Below, piece by piece: positions 1 through 7,465 of a stretch of 64,000 nt of DNA. Position 1 is the stretch's first letter; every line of letters starts with the position of its first letter. Position numbers and translations under genes: made by a program. The notes beneath the pieces are model-generated. The model had not been told where the DNA came from, did no database searches, and saw only the letters and a list, made by a program, of their open reading frames with translations. The DNA comes from Desulfonatronum sp. SC1. GTDB taxonomy: Bacteria > Desulfobacterota > Desulfovibrionia > Desulfovibrionales > Desulfonatronaceae. The stretch spans positions 1 to 64,000 of the forward strand of contig NZ_PZKN01000023.1 of the NCBI RefSeq assembly GCF_003046795.1, read 5' to 3'.

Positions 1-561
1 CGCCCGACCCGCCTGGAACTGGAAACCCAGTTCGTCCACTCCAGCGAGTTCCGCCTGGTCCACGGCGAAATCATCCGCCGCCTCCTGGCCAACGGCGTGA
101 CCGTGTACAACAACATCGCCCTGCTCTCCGGGATAAACGACTCCCCGGAGGAAATGAAACGGATCTGCTACAATTGCCGCCAGATCGGCATCGAACTCCA
201 GAACCTGTACGTGGCCGGCCTGCCGGTGCAGGAGGAATGGAACCGGGACAGGCCCGTGGAAGCCACCACGGTGATCGACCTGGCCACCCACCTGCGCCGC
301 CACGAAAGCGGCCGGGAGGTCCCGCTGTACGTGGTCCGAACCCTGCTCGGCGACGCGGACTTCAACCTCAACGCCCGCATCGTCGTTGCCAACGCCGACC
401 ACGTCCTGATGCGCCTGCTCTGCGTAACCAAAAAAGCCATGCGCGATATTGATCCGGATTTTGACTGGCCCGAAGGAGTAACGGAGCAGGACGGCCACCC
501 GGTGGTGCCGGTGCGCGGGCTGACGGCGCGGACGAATCGGGACTTTTTTATGCGTGGATAA
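1..561 (+). CDS. KamA-family radical SAM protein, C-terminal part (5' end outside window)
   Basis: Reading frame 1 is open from the first base to the stop at 559-561, so the gene starts upstream of the window. The visible ~186 residues match the C-terminal half of lysine 2,3-aminomutase-like proteins: a barrel strand ending in LETQFVHSSEF, at the place where KamA has NTHFNHP, then LLSGINDSPEEM (Kam[12 protein letters not shown]) and a late PLYVVRTLLGD segment. The radical SAM cysteine motif would lie upstream and cannot be seen. It is diverged from the full KamA at 12183-13592, so it is probably a paralogue with another substrate; the PLP-lysine segment GGGGKIP of true KamA is not evident here. 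Substrate unknown. An internal GTG at 97 is not taken as the start because homology continues before it. Confidence 0.8.
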   Translation, partial: RPTRLELETQFVHSSEFRLVHGEIIRRLLANGVTVYNNIALLSGINDSPEEMKRICYNCRQIGIELQNLYVAGLPVQEEWNRDRPVEATTVIDLATHLRRHESGREVPLYVVRTLLGDADFNLNARIVVANADHVLMRLLCVTKKAMRDIDPDFDWPEGVTEQDGHPVVPVRGLTARTNRDFFMRG

Positions 562-611
562 TCCTGAAATGAACAGCCGACTGGCATTCCGATTTCAGGT
601 GAAGAGATAAT

Positions 612-739
612 CCTTCTTTTCCGCTGAAGGAATGGAATCCAGAGTGTGATTTGGCTTTCGAACGCGACGACTCCCCAACTCGGAATGTGCGACTGTGAAC
701 GGGCTGCTGGACACCTTTATCATTTGCCAGTTATCGTGA
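612..739 (+). pseudogene. Decayed Phd/VapC toxin-antitoxin remnant
   Basis: This stretch aligns base by base with the antitoxin/toxin junction of the intact pair at 4549-5222. Conceptual translation gives FERDDSPTRNVRL followed by TGA (intact antitoxin: LERDHSPTRDVLL), then an overlapping GTG start and NGLLDTFIICQL (intact toxin: SWLLDTCILSEL) before an early stop at 737-739. Only the antitoxin tail and about 14 toxin codons remain, so it cannot encode a working pair. It shows that a second VapBC-like locus once stood here. Confidence 0.8.
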
Positions 740-859
740 ATCAGTCAGTGAACCGATCGGCGACAGACTGAAGACGGCCATTGAAAAAGCGAAATCAGGC
801 AAATCCAGGCAAAGCTCATCCCGACAGGAATGGCCTAAATAAAGAAAAAAGGACAAGGC

Positions 860-1111
860 ATGGCTCAGCTTACCCTAGAACTCCCGGACGAGGTTTTTTC
901 TGCTCGTAAGCAGCCACCCCGTCTCTTTGTGCATGATTTGCGATTGGCCGCGGCGATTCACTGGTATGCGCGTGGCGAAATATCCATGGAAAAGGGGGCA
1001 TTGATTGCCGGTCTGGATCGGAACGACTTTCTTGAAGCACTTGCCGCCCAGAAGGTTGATGTTTTCTCAGTGGATATGGACAGCTTAGCGAGTGAATTGC
1101 AACATGCCTGA
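860..1111 (+). CDS. UPF0175 family antitoxin-like protein
   Basis: An 83-residue protein of the UPF0175 family: an N-terminal LTLELPDEVF segment, then a helical region (RLAAAIHWYARGEISMEKGALIAGLDRNDFLEAL) with the helix-turn-helix-like pattern typical of the family. UPF0175 genes are usually paired with DUF3368 PIN-like toxins, and that is the next gene, whose ATG lies inside the last codons of this one. The likely role is a DNA-binding antitoxin that neutralises the toxin and autoregulates the pair. A purine-rich AAAAAAGGACAAGG ribosome-binding region precedes the ATG. Function is inferred from family and pairing. Confidence 0.8.
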   Translation: MAQLTLELPDEVFSARKQPPRLFVHDLRLAAAIHWYARGEISMEKGALIAGLDRNDFLEALAAQKVDVFSVDMDSLASELQHA

Positions 1112-1589
1112 AGTAGCGGTCGTCAACGCATCCCCTCTGATATTCCTCTCCAAGGCAGGGATGATCGATCTGCTTCAGCAAGCAGCGTCAAATGTTGTTG
1201 TTCCTTGGCCAGTGGCGGAGGAGGTTCAGCAAAGAGGACAAAACGACGTCACGGCCCAGGCATTGAGGAATGCAGAATGGCTGTCCGTTGTCCCTTCACC
1301 CTCCATCCCGGTCAGGATACAATTTTGGGATCTTGGACCGGGAGAATCTTCCGTCTTGGCCTCTGCCCTCGCAATCCCCGGCGGAATCGCGGTTATTGAC
1401 GACGGGGCGGGACGCCGATGCGCCGAAACTCTCGGATTGCCCCTCCTGGGAACACTTGGTTTGGTGATGATCGGCAAAAAAAGAAGGCTCTTTCCAGCTG
1501 CCAGACCAATTATCGCGTTGCTGAAACAACATGGGATGTATCTGTCCGAGTCAGTTATTGACCGCGCTATGGCCATGATCGGAGAGTAA
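1104..1589 (+). CDS. DUF3368 PIN-domain toxin-like nuclease
   Basis: The product begins MPEVAVVNASPLIFLSKAG; the Asn-Ala-Ser-Pro-Leu pattern replaces the first acidic PIN motif and is characteristic of DUF3368. Acidic residues further on (VIDDGAGRR, about residue 100) match the central PIN acidic patch. The family is thought to act as a metal-dependent ribonuclease toxin. The ATG at 1104 overlaps the antitoxin stop, the usual coupling; a GTG at 1092 would add four residues and is less likely. About 161 residues, normal for the family. Confidence 0.8.
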   Translation: MPEVAVVNASPLIFLSKAGMIDLLQQAASNVVVPWPVAEEVQQRGQNDVTAQALRNAEWLSVVPSPSIPVRIQFWDLGPGESSVLASALAIPGGIAVIDDGAGRRCAETLGLPLLGTLGLVMIGKKRRLFPAARPIIALLKQHGMYLSESVIDRAMAMIGE

Positions 1590-1649
1590 ACATAGCTGAG
1601 TGTTGAAAAACTCCTCCCATATCAGTCACACCCAACAAAGGAGAGCGCC

Positions 1650-3539
1650 ATGGCGGAGAAGCAGCCCCAAAGACCAGAGGACCTTTCCATTTGGCCGGAC
1701 GCCCAACAAATGATCGAGAAGGCCAGACGCGACAACGTGGAAACCGTTTGGGACAGGCTTTCGGAGCAAAGGCCGGGCTGTACGTTCTGTGAGCAGGGTC
1801 TGAGCTGTTCCAAGTGCGTGATGGGGCCGTGCCGCATCACTCCGGGCAAGGGCAAGCGGGAGCGCGGCGTGTGCGGCGCGGACGCGGACCTGACCGTGGC
1901 CCGCAATTTCGGCCGGTTCGTGGCCGCGGGCGCGGCCTCGCATTCGGATCACGGACGGGACCTGGTGGAGACTCTGTTGGCCATCGGCCAGGGCAAAACA
2001 TCGGACTACACCATCCGCGACCCGGAAAAACTGCGGCGCATCGCCGCCGAGGTGGGCGTGGCCGTCCAGGACAAAAGCGACAAGGAGATCGCTCTGGCTC
2101 TGGCCGAAGCGTTCATCGAGGACTTCGGCTTTGCCACGCCCTCGGTTTCCTTTGTCGCCCGCGTCCCTGAAAAGCGTCGGGAATTGTGGAAAAAACTGGG
2201 CATCACCCCCCGGGGCATCGACCGGGACGTGGTGGAAATGATGCACCGCACGCACATGGGCGTGGACAGCGACGCGGTGAGCCTTTGCCTGCACGCGGCG
2301 AGGGTTTCGCTTACGGACGGCTGGGGCGGCTCCATGATCGCCACGGAGCTTTCGGACATCATCTTCGGTACGCCCACGCCAAGGATGGCCAAGGTCAATC
2401 TGGGCGTGCTCAAAGCGGATCAGGTCAACGTGGTGGTGCACGGCCACAGCCCCATCGTCTCGGAGATGATCCTGGCCGCGGCCCGGGATCCTGAGATGAT
2501 CCGAAAGGCTCAAGATGCCGGCGCTTCCGGGATCAACGTGGCCGGCCTGTGCTGTACGGGGAACGAAGTGCTGATGCGTCAGGGCATTCCCATGGCCGGC
2601 AACCATCTGATGACCGAACTGGCCCTGGTCACGGGCGCGGTGGACTGCATCGTCGTGGACTACCAGTGCATCATGCCTTCCCTGGTGACCATCGCCGGCT
2701 GCTACCAGACCCGGTTCATCTCCACCTCGGACAAGGCCAAATTCACCGGGGCCGAGCATGTGGAGTTCAATTACGTCAACGCCCGGCAAAAGGCCGCGCA
2801 GGTGGTGGAAGCGGCCATTGACGCCTTCACCAAGCGCGATCCCGGCCGCGTGGAAATCCCCGGCGAGCCCGTGGAACTGATGACCGGCTTTTCCAACGAG
2901 GCCATCCTCGGCGCGCTGGGCGGTACCCCCGGCCCCTTGCTGGAAGCGATCAAGGCCGGTCAGGTCCGGGGAGCCGTGGGTATCGTGGGTTGCAACAATC
3001 CCAGGCTGAAGCACGACCACGTGCACACGGAGCTGTGCAAGGAGCTGATCAAGCGCGACATCCTCGTGCTGGTCACCGGCTGCGCCACCGTGGCCATGGG
3101 CAAGGCCGGGCTGATGGTGCCCGAGGCCGCGGACAAGGCCGGGGAAGGATTGAAGACCGTATGCCGGTCCCTGGGCATTCCTCCGGTGCTGCACGTGGGC
3201 AGCTGCGTGGACAACTCGCGGATCATCCATCTCTGCGCCGTGCTGGCCAATGCTCTGGGCGTGGACATCAGTGACCTGCCCGTGGCGGCCAGCGCTCCGG
3301 AATGGTATTCGGAAAAGGCCGCGGCCATCGGCCTGTACGCCGTGGCCAGCGGGATCTACACCCATCTGGGCCTGCCGCCGCATATCACCGGCAGCGAGAC
3401 CGTGACCAATCTGGCATTGAGCGGCCTGGAAGGCGTGGTCGGGGCCTGCTTCGGCGTGGAGGCCGACCCGTACAAGGCGGCGGAGGCCATTGACGCGCGG
3501 ATTGCGGCCAAACGGCGGGCTTTGGGATTAACGCCGTAG
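1650..3539 (+). CDS. cooS: Anaerobic carbon monoxide dehydrogenase catalytic subunit CooS
   Basis: Oxidises CO to CO2 with water at a Ni-4Fe-4S C-cluster, or the reverse. The 629-residue product has the family's length and landmarks: the N-terminal cysteine cluster CTFCEQGLSCSKC...GPCR (D/B cluster ligands), CGADADLTVARN, the SHSDHGR histidine motif, GLCCTGNE, DYQCIMPS, GIVGCNNP, VTGCATVAMG and HVGSCVDNSR. Cytoplasmic. The SD AAAGGAG lies 8 nt before the ATG. cooC follows after a hairpin terminator. No CooF, CooA or energy-converting hydrogenase is visible nearby, so this is a stand-alone CODH, perhaps for CO scavenging, detoxification or redox cycling; that role is inference. Plain Desulfovibrio-type CODH. 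Confidence 0.97.
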   Translation: MAEKQPQRPEDLSIWPDAQQMIEKARRDNVETVWDRLSEQRPGCTFCEQGLSCSKCVMGPCRITPGKGKRERGVCGADADLTVARNFGRFVAAGAASHSDHGRDLVETLLAIGQGKTSDYTIRDPEKLRRIAAEVGVAVQDKSDKEIALALAEAFIEDFGFATPSVSFVARVPEKRRELWKKLGITPRGIDRDVVEMMHRTHMGVDSDAVSLCLHAARVSLTDGWGGSMIATELSDIIFGTPTPRMAKVNLGVLKADQVNVVVHGHSPIVSEMILAAARDPEMIRKAQDAGASGINVAGLCCTGNEVLMRQGIPMAGNHLMTELALVTGAVDCIVVDYQCIMPSLVTIAGCYQTRFISTSDKAKFTGAEHVEFNYVNARQKAAQVVEAAIDAFTKRDPGRVEIPGEPVELMTGFSNEAILGALGGTPGPLLEAIKAGQVRGAVGIVGCNNPRLKHDHVHTELCKELIKRDILVLVTGCATVAMGKAGLMVPEAADKAGEGLKTVCRSLGIPPVLHVGSCVDNSRIIHLCAVLANALGVDISDLPVAASAPEWYSEKAAAIGLYAVASGIYTHLGLPPHITGSETVTNLALSGLEGVVGACFGVEADPYKAAEAIDARIAAKRRALGLTP

Positions 3540-3553
3540 GTTGAACGTCCTCG

Positions 3554-3579
3554 GGGGGACGGACGCCCGTCCCCCTTTT
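3554..3579 (+). terminator. Rho-independent terminator between cooS and cooC
   Basis: GGGGGACGG pairs with CCGTCCCCC around a 4-nt loop, followed by TTTT at 3576-3579. It lies 15 bp after cooS and 20 bp before cooC. It may end most cooS transcripts and keep cooC expression low by read-through. Confidence 0.75.
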
Positions 3580-3599
3580 CATTCCCATGGGAGCGAAGC

Positions 3600-4376
3600 A
3601 TGAAAATCGCGGTTGCCGGAAAAGGAGGGGTGGGCAAGACCACCATCGCGGCCTGGCTGGGAGACTTTCTGGCCAGAAACGGCCACGACGTCTACCTGGT
3701 GGACGCGGACACCGCCCTGTCCCTGGGCCAGGCCTCGGGCCTGGAGCGGGAACAACTGCCCCAACCGCTGGTGCTGCGCACCGATCTGGTCACGGAACGC
3801 ATCGGCTCCGGCTTCATGCACCTGAACCCGGAGGTGGGAGACCTGCCCGGTGATCTGGCCGTGGAGCTGCCGGTGGGTTTGGCCGACTCCGGTCGAGACG
3901 GCGCGGGCCGCAAGCGGCTGCTGGTCATGGGAACCGTGACCGGTGCGGGAGGCGGTTGCGCCTGCGGAGCCAATTCCCTGCTCAAGGCCCTGCTGGCCCA
4001 CTTGGTGCTGGAAGCCCGGGAATGGGTGATCGTGGATCTGGAGGCCGGCGTGGAGCATCTGGGCCGGGGCACGGTGGCCGCCGTAGACGGACTGGTGGTG
4101 GTCAGCGAGCCGTCGCGCCGCGGGCTGGACACGGCCGCGGAAATCGCCCGGCTGGCCCTGGGTCTGGGGCTGAAGCGCCAGGCACTGGTGCTCAATCGTC
4201 ATCAGGGACGGGCCGAACCGCCGGACATTGCCGGACTCCCGCCTCTGGCCGCGTCCATTCCCGTCCTGCCGAGCCTCACGGCCCGGCAACTGACCTCCGG
4301 AAGCGTTCTGGAACTGGAGGAGCGCTCATCCCTCATCGACCCTCTCTGCCGGGACATTCTCGCCGCATTGAAGTAA
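3600..4376 (+). CDS. cooC: CooC-type nickel-insertion ATPase for CODH maturation
   Basis: A 258-residue MinD/SIMIBI-class ATPase beginning MKIAVAGKGGVGKTT, with the deviant Walker A at residues 7-15, and a VYLVDAD strand that supplies the switch aspartate. A CACGAN motif (about residue 121) supplies the Cys-x-Cys pair that in CooC proteins binds metal at the dimer interface. It loads nickel into the CooS C-cluster with ATP hydrolysis. The SD GGGAG precedes the ATG. The neighbouring cooS fixes the role. Its last codons have a degraded second copy at 6583-6629. Confidence 0.93.
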   Translation: MKIAVAGKGGVGKTTIAAWLGDFLARNGHDVYLVDADTALSLGQASGLEREQLPQPLVLRTDLVTERIGSGFMHLNPEVGDLPGDLAVELPVGLADSGRDGAGRKRLLVMGTVTGAGGGCACGANSLLKALLAHLVLEAREWVIVDLEAGVEHLGRGTVAAVDGLVVVSEPSRRGLDTAAEIARLALGLGLKRQALVLNRHQGRAEPPDIAGLPPLAASIPVLPSLTARQLTSGSVLELEERSSLIDPLCRDILAALK

Positions 4377-4548
4377 ACGACAATGGTGGTTGTTGCGCAA
4401 GAGAGCAGGGTATCGAACCTCTCATTCGTTTTCACGCAGCCAAAACCAACACCCGCCAGCTCAAAACCATTGACCAAGCTTGCCAAGATGACTAGACTGA
4501 CCAGTCAGAGTATGGTCTTGTCGATCATCAGGTGACAGTGGAGAGAGT

Positions 4549-4809
4549 ATGCAAACCTGGCAGCTTCAGGAAGCCAAGGCTAAGTTCAGTGAAGTGGTTA
4601 AAAGGGCGCTGAATGATGGCCCCCAGGAAATTACCGTGCGTGGCGAACCGGCAGTCGTGGTGTTGACGAGGACGGAATACGAACGTCTGGTGAAGCCGCG
4701 ACCGTCTCTTGTCGAGTTGCTTCGTTCTTCACCGCTGGCGAAATGGGACCTAGAAGGCGATTTGGATCTCGAACGCGACCATTCCCCAACTCGGGACGTG
4801 CTGCTGTGA
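4549..4809 (+). CDS. Phd/YefM family antitoxin
   Basis: An 86-residue protein with the Phd/YefM N-terminal fold: MQTWQLQEAKAKFSEVVKRAL, then ITVRGEPAVVVLTRTEYERL. This domain binds operator DNA, and the C-terminal tail (about residues 55-86, rich in acidic residues) would wrap the toxin. The stop codon overlaps the GTG start of the VapC toxin (GTGA), a typical translationally coupled TA arrangement. The SD GGAGAG is 4 nt upstream. Confidence 0.88.
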   Translation: MQTWQLQEAKAKFSEVVKRALNDGPQEITVRGEPAVVVLTRTEYERLVKPRPSLVELLRSSPLAKWDLEGDLDLERDHSPTRDVLL

Positions 4810-5222
4810 GCTGGCTGCTGGACACCTGCATCCTTTCCGAGCTGGCCCGCTCCCAACCGAATCCTCATGTTCTCGGCTGGATCTCCGGGCTGCCCAACGA
4901 GGCGCTTTTCGTAAGCGTGCTGACCCTGGGCGAAATTCGCAAGGAAGTGGAGAAACTTTCCCAAGGGACGCGAAAGGAACGCTTACGGCTCTGGCTCGAG
5001 CACGACCTGGTCCATTGGTTCGAAGGGCGCATCCTGCCCGTGGACCAAGGCGTGGCCAATCAATGGGGGGAGCTTCTGGCCATGCTGGGACGCACCGTCC
5101 CGGCCATTGACAGCCTGCTGGCGGCCACGGCCCTGCACCATGGACTGCAATTGGTGACGCGCGATGAAAAGGATTTCGCGTTTCCCGGACTCGTCGTTTT
5201 CAATCCTTGGTCCTTCTCCTGA
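4806..5222 (+). CDS. VapC-type PIN-domain ribonuclease toxin
   Basis: The product is about 138 residues. The first PIN acidic residue lies in WLLDTCILSEL (D5-6 region), E near LGEIRKEVEKL, then a late DSLLAATALHHGLQLVTRDEKDF block giving the remaining acidic residues of the PIN catalytic site. VapC toxins cleave tRNA or rRNA in the cytoplasm; the target cannot be predicted. The GTG at 4806 overlaps the antitoxin stop and is preferred over an upstream start in the same frame at 4743, which would bury most of the antitoxin tail. Confidence 0.88.
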   Translation: MSWLLDTCILSELARSQPNPHVLGWISGLPNEALFVSVLTLGEIRKEVEKLSQGTRKERLRLWLEHDLVHWFEGRILPVDQGVANQWGELLAMLGRTVPAIDSLLAATALHHGLQLVTRDEKDFAFPGLVVFNPWSFS

Positions 5223-5314
5223 TAAAATGTCAACGAACCGCCAAGCCATCCTCCAAGTCAAAGTCGGTGAGTGAGGGTTTTTCCTCTCAGGCAGAGGTCA
5301 TAAAAGGAGGCACC

Positions 5315-5620
5315 GTGAACGGCCCAAATCCATCAACAAAACATCCAATGGAAGGATTTCCGCGGGTCTGCTTCATCAAGAACACGGTGACGAACCCGAA
5401 CATCGTCAACGGGGACTACACTTATTACGACGATCCGGACGATTCGGAGGACTTCGAACGCAACGTGCTCTATCATTTCCCGTTTATGGGCGACCGAGAG
5501 GTCATCGCGGAACTCGAGGCCATCGCTTGGTAGGACTGGCCCGTAGAGCAGATCACCAAACATCTGGACGTCATTGCTTCGGCGGACATCGAAGCGCTTC
5601 GCGCGTGTCGTCGCGACTGA
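5315..5620 (+). pseudogene. Internally deleted copy of the Vat-type acetyltransferase
   Basis: A near-duplicate of the intact gene at 6648-7283. The first ~60 codons (from NGPNPSTKHPMEGF to FPFMGDR) and the last ~35 codons (EVIAELEAIAW to RACRRD) are present, but the central left-handed beta-helix part is missing: 306 bp here against 636 bp in the intact gene, a net in-frame loss of 330 bp. A TAG at 5531-5533 also interrupts the tail (TGG in the intact copy). The SD AAAAGGAGG and GTG start survive, so a 72-residue peptide could still be made but would lack the active site. Confidence 0.85.
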
Positions 5621-5678
5621 ATCCAAAAACTTGACCAATGCGGACACGAAGCACCCCATCATTCACAAAGAGGACAAA

Positions 5679-6578
5679 ATGAAGATCAAAAATTTGCTGG
5701 TTGGCGTCGCTATTGGCTGCTTTCTGTCGCTTTTGATGCTGAATACGCAGGTACTGGCGGATTCGGTTTGGCCGCGCATGGTCGGATCAGCCGATGGGGT
5801 GCCGATCTCCTATGAGGTGCATGGGACCGGCGAACCGACTCTGGTGTTCGTGCATGGCTGGAGTTGCGATGGGCGTTACTGGCGGATGCAGGTACCGCAC
5901 TTCTCGAAAAATCATCGGGTGGTGGTGATCGACTTGGCGGGACATGGGCATTCCGGGCTGGGACGCGAGGATTACGCCATGGACGCCTTTGGCGAGGATG
6001 TCCAGGCCGTGGTCGAGGAAGTGGGGGCCGAGCAGGTGATCCTGGTCGGGCATTCCATGGGCGGGCCTGTAAGCGTGGCGGCAGCTCGGCTGATGCCGGG
6101 CAGGGTGATCGGCGTCATTGGGGTGGACATCTTTCAGGACGTCTCCCATCCCATGACGCAGGAGGAATTCGATTCCTGGATGGGATTGCTCCAGCCCGAC
6201 TTCGCCGCCGGGGCGGCCCAATTCGTGCGGCAGATGTTCATCGAGAAGACGGATCCTGTCCTGCGTGACTGGGTGGTGGCGGACATGTCGGCCGCGCCGC
6301 CGAAAGTGGCTGTCAGCGCCATGGAGCAAATGCTGTCGGACGTGGTCAGCGGTGATGCGCTCTTCGCCTTCGACGGGCTCGAGACGCCCATCGTGGCGAT
6401 CAACGCGGACCTCTGGCCGACCAATGTGGAGGCCAACCGCCGCCATATGCATTCCTTCGATGCGGTTATCATTGAAGGAACCGACCACTTTCTGCACATG
6501 GCCGAGCCTGAAGCGTTCAACCGGAAGCTGGAAGGCGTGATTGCGGGCATGGTTGAGACGAGGAGCGGAGCGGAGTAG
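5679..6578 (+). CDS. Exported alpha/beta hydrolase
   Basis: A 299-residue protein. The first ~27 residues (MKIKNLLVGVAIGCFLSLLMLNTQVLA) form a signal peptide with an Ala-x-Ala-like end, so the enzyme is probably periplasmic. The fold landmarks are the oxyanion segment FVHGWSCDG, the nucleophile elbow GHSMGG (Ser about residue 128), and a late GTDHFLHM carrying the catalytic His. It resembles non-haem chloroperoxidase or esterase-type hydrolases; substrate unknown. The ATG at 5679 follows the SD AGAGGA; starts further upstream would spoil the signal peptide. It is sandwiched between the broken and intact acetyltransferase copies. Confidence 0.85.
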   Translation: MKIKNLLVGVAIGCFLSLLMLNTQVLADSVWPRMVGSADGVPISYEVHGTGEPTLVFVHGWSCDGRYWRMQVPHFSKNHRVVVIDLAGHGHSGLGREDYAMDAFGEDVQAVVEEVGAEQVILVGHSMGGPVSVAAARLMPGRVIGVIGVDIFQDVSHPMTQEEFDSWMGLLQPDFAAGAAQFVRQMFIEKTDPVLRDWVVADMSAAPPKVAVSAMEQMLSDVVSGDALFAFDGLETPIVAINADLWPTNVEANRRHMHSFDAVIIEGTDHFLHMAEPEAFNRKLEGVIAGMVETRSGAE

Positions 6579-6582
6579 CCTA

Positions 6583-6629
6583 GGCAACTGACCTCCGGGA
6601 GCATTCCGGGGCCGGAAAAACGCTCAGCC
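6583..6629 (+). repeat. Degraded copy of the 3' end of cooC
   Basis: The 44 bases 6583-6626 align without gaps to 4285-4328 in cooC: 16 bases are identical at the start (GGCAACTGACCTCCGG) and about four fifths overall. It sits directly before the intact acetyltransferase gene. It marks a past duplication involving the cooC end. Confidence 0.7.
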
Positions 6630-6647
6630 ACAACAAGAGGAAACACC

Positions 6648-7283
6648 GTGAACGGGCCACTGCCATCAACAAAACATCCAATGGAAGGATTTCCGCGGGT
6701 CTGCTTCATCAAGAACACGGTGACGAATCCGAACATCGTCATCGGGGACTACACGTATTACGACGATCCGGACGATGCTGAGAACTTTGAACGAAACGTG
6801 CTCTATCATTTCCCGTTTATGGGCGACCGACTGGTCATTGGGAAGTTCTGCGCCTTGGCCAGCGGCGTGAAGTTCATCATGAACGGGGCGAACCACAAGC
6901 TTTCCGGGTTCTCCACGTATCCCTTTCAATTTTTCGGCAAAGGCTGGGACACGGCCCAGGCCCGGGACGACGAGCCGTTCAAAGGTGATACGGTGGTTGG
7001 GAACGATGTTTGGATCGGATACGACAGTCTGGTCATGCCGGGAGTAAAGATCGGCAACGGCGCGATCATCGCCGCGCGCTCCGTGGTTGCTTCCGACGTC
7101 CCCGCCTACACGGTCGTTGGAGGAAATCCGGCAAGGGAGATCAGGCGACGCTTTTCGCCCGAGGTCATCGCGGAACTCGAAGCAATCGCCTGGTGGGACT
7201 GGCCCGTTGTGCAGATCACCAAACATCTGGACGTTATTGTTTCAGCGGACATCGAAGCGCTCCGCGCTTGTCGTCGCGACTGA
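6648..7283 (+). CDS. Vat/CatB-type xenobiotic O-acetyltransferase
   Basis: A 211-residue left-handed beta-helix acetyltransferase. The hexapeptide-repeat region runs from about residue 60 (LVIGKFCALASGVKFIMNGANH) through GNDVWIGYDSLVMPGVKIGNGAIIAARSVV to VGGNPAREIRRRF. The catalytic His lies in the GANHK segment, as in streptogramin A and chloramphenicol acetyltransferases of the Vat/XAT class. It transfers acetyl from acetyl-CoA to a hydroxyl of a small molecule. Resistance to an antibiotic is possible but unproven, since chromosomal members often have unknown substrates. GTG start with SD AAGAGG. A deleted duplicate lies at 5315-5620. Confidence 0.88.
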   Translation: MNGPLPSTKHPMEGFPRVCFIKNTVTNPNIVIGDYTYYDDPDDAENFERNVLYHFPFMGDRLVIGKFCALASGVKFIMNGANHKLSGFSTYPFQFFGKGWDTAQARDDEPFKGDTVVGNDVWIGYDSLVMPGVKIGNGAIIAARSVVASDVPAYTVVGGNPAREIRRRFSPEVIAELEAIAWWDWPVVQITKHLDVIVSADIEALRACRRD

Positions 7284-7465
7284 CTTCGAGATCAGGCTCT
7301 CGCGTCTTGACCACTGCCTCCCGTTCTGGAAATCTGGCTTGCACAAAGAGATCGTCACTCAGCCAAGTTCATTTTCATTGCAGACAATCGCAGTTCGAAC
7401 AAAGCATGCCCAGCATGCTCTCTAACCAGCTACCCTCATAAGCCAATCTGGACCACACCAAAACC

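Noticed and set aside
1590-1649. CooA/CRP-type operator upstream of cooS
   Set aside because: No convincing palindromic TGTC/GACA-type motif is visible in the short gap.
1626-3383. Long minus-strand reading frame opposite cooS
   Set aside because: Antisense shadow of a high-GC gene: no SD, no recognisable domain, while cooS has full family motifs.
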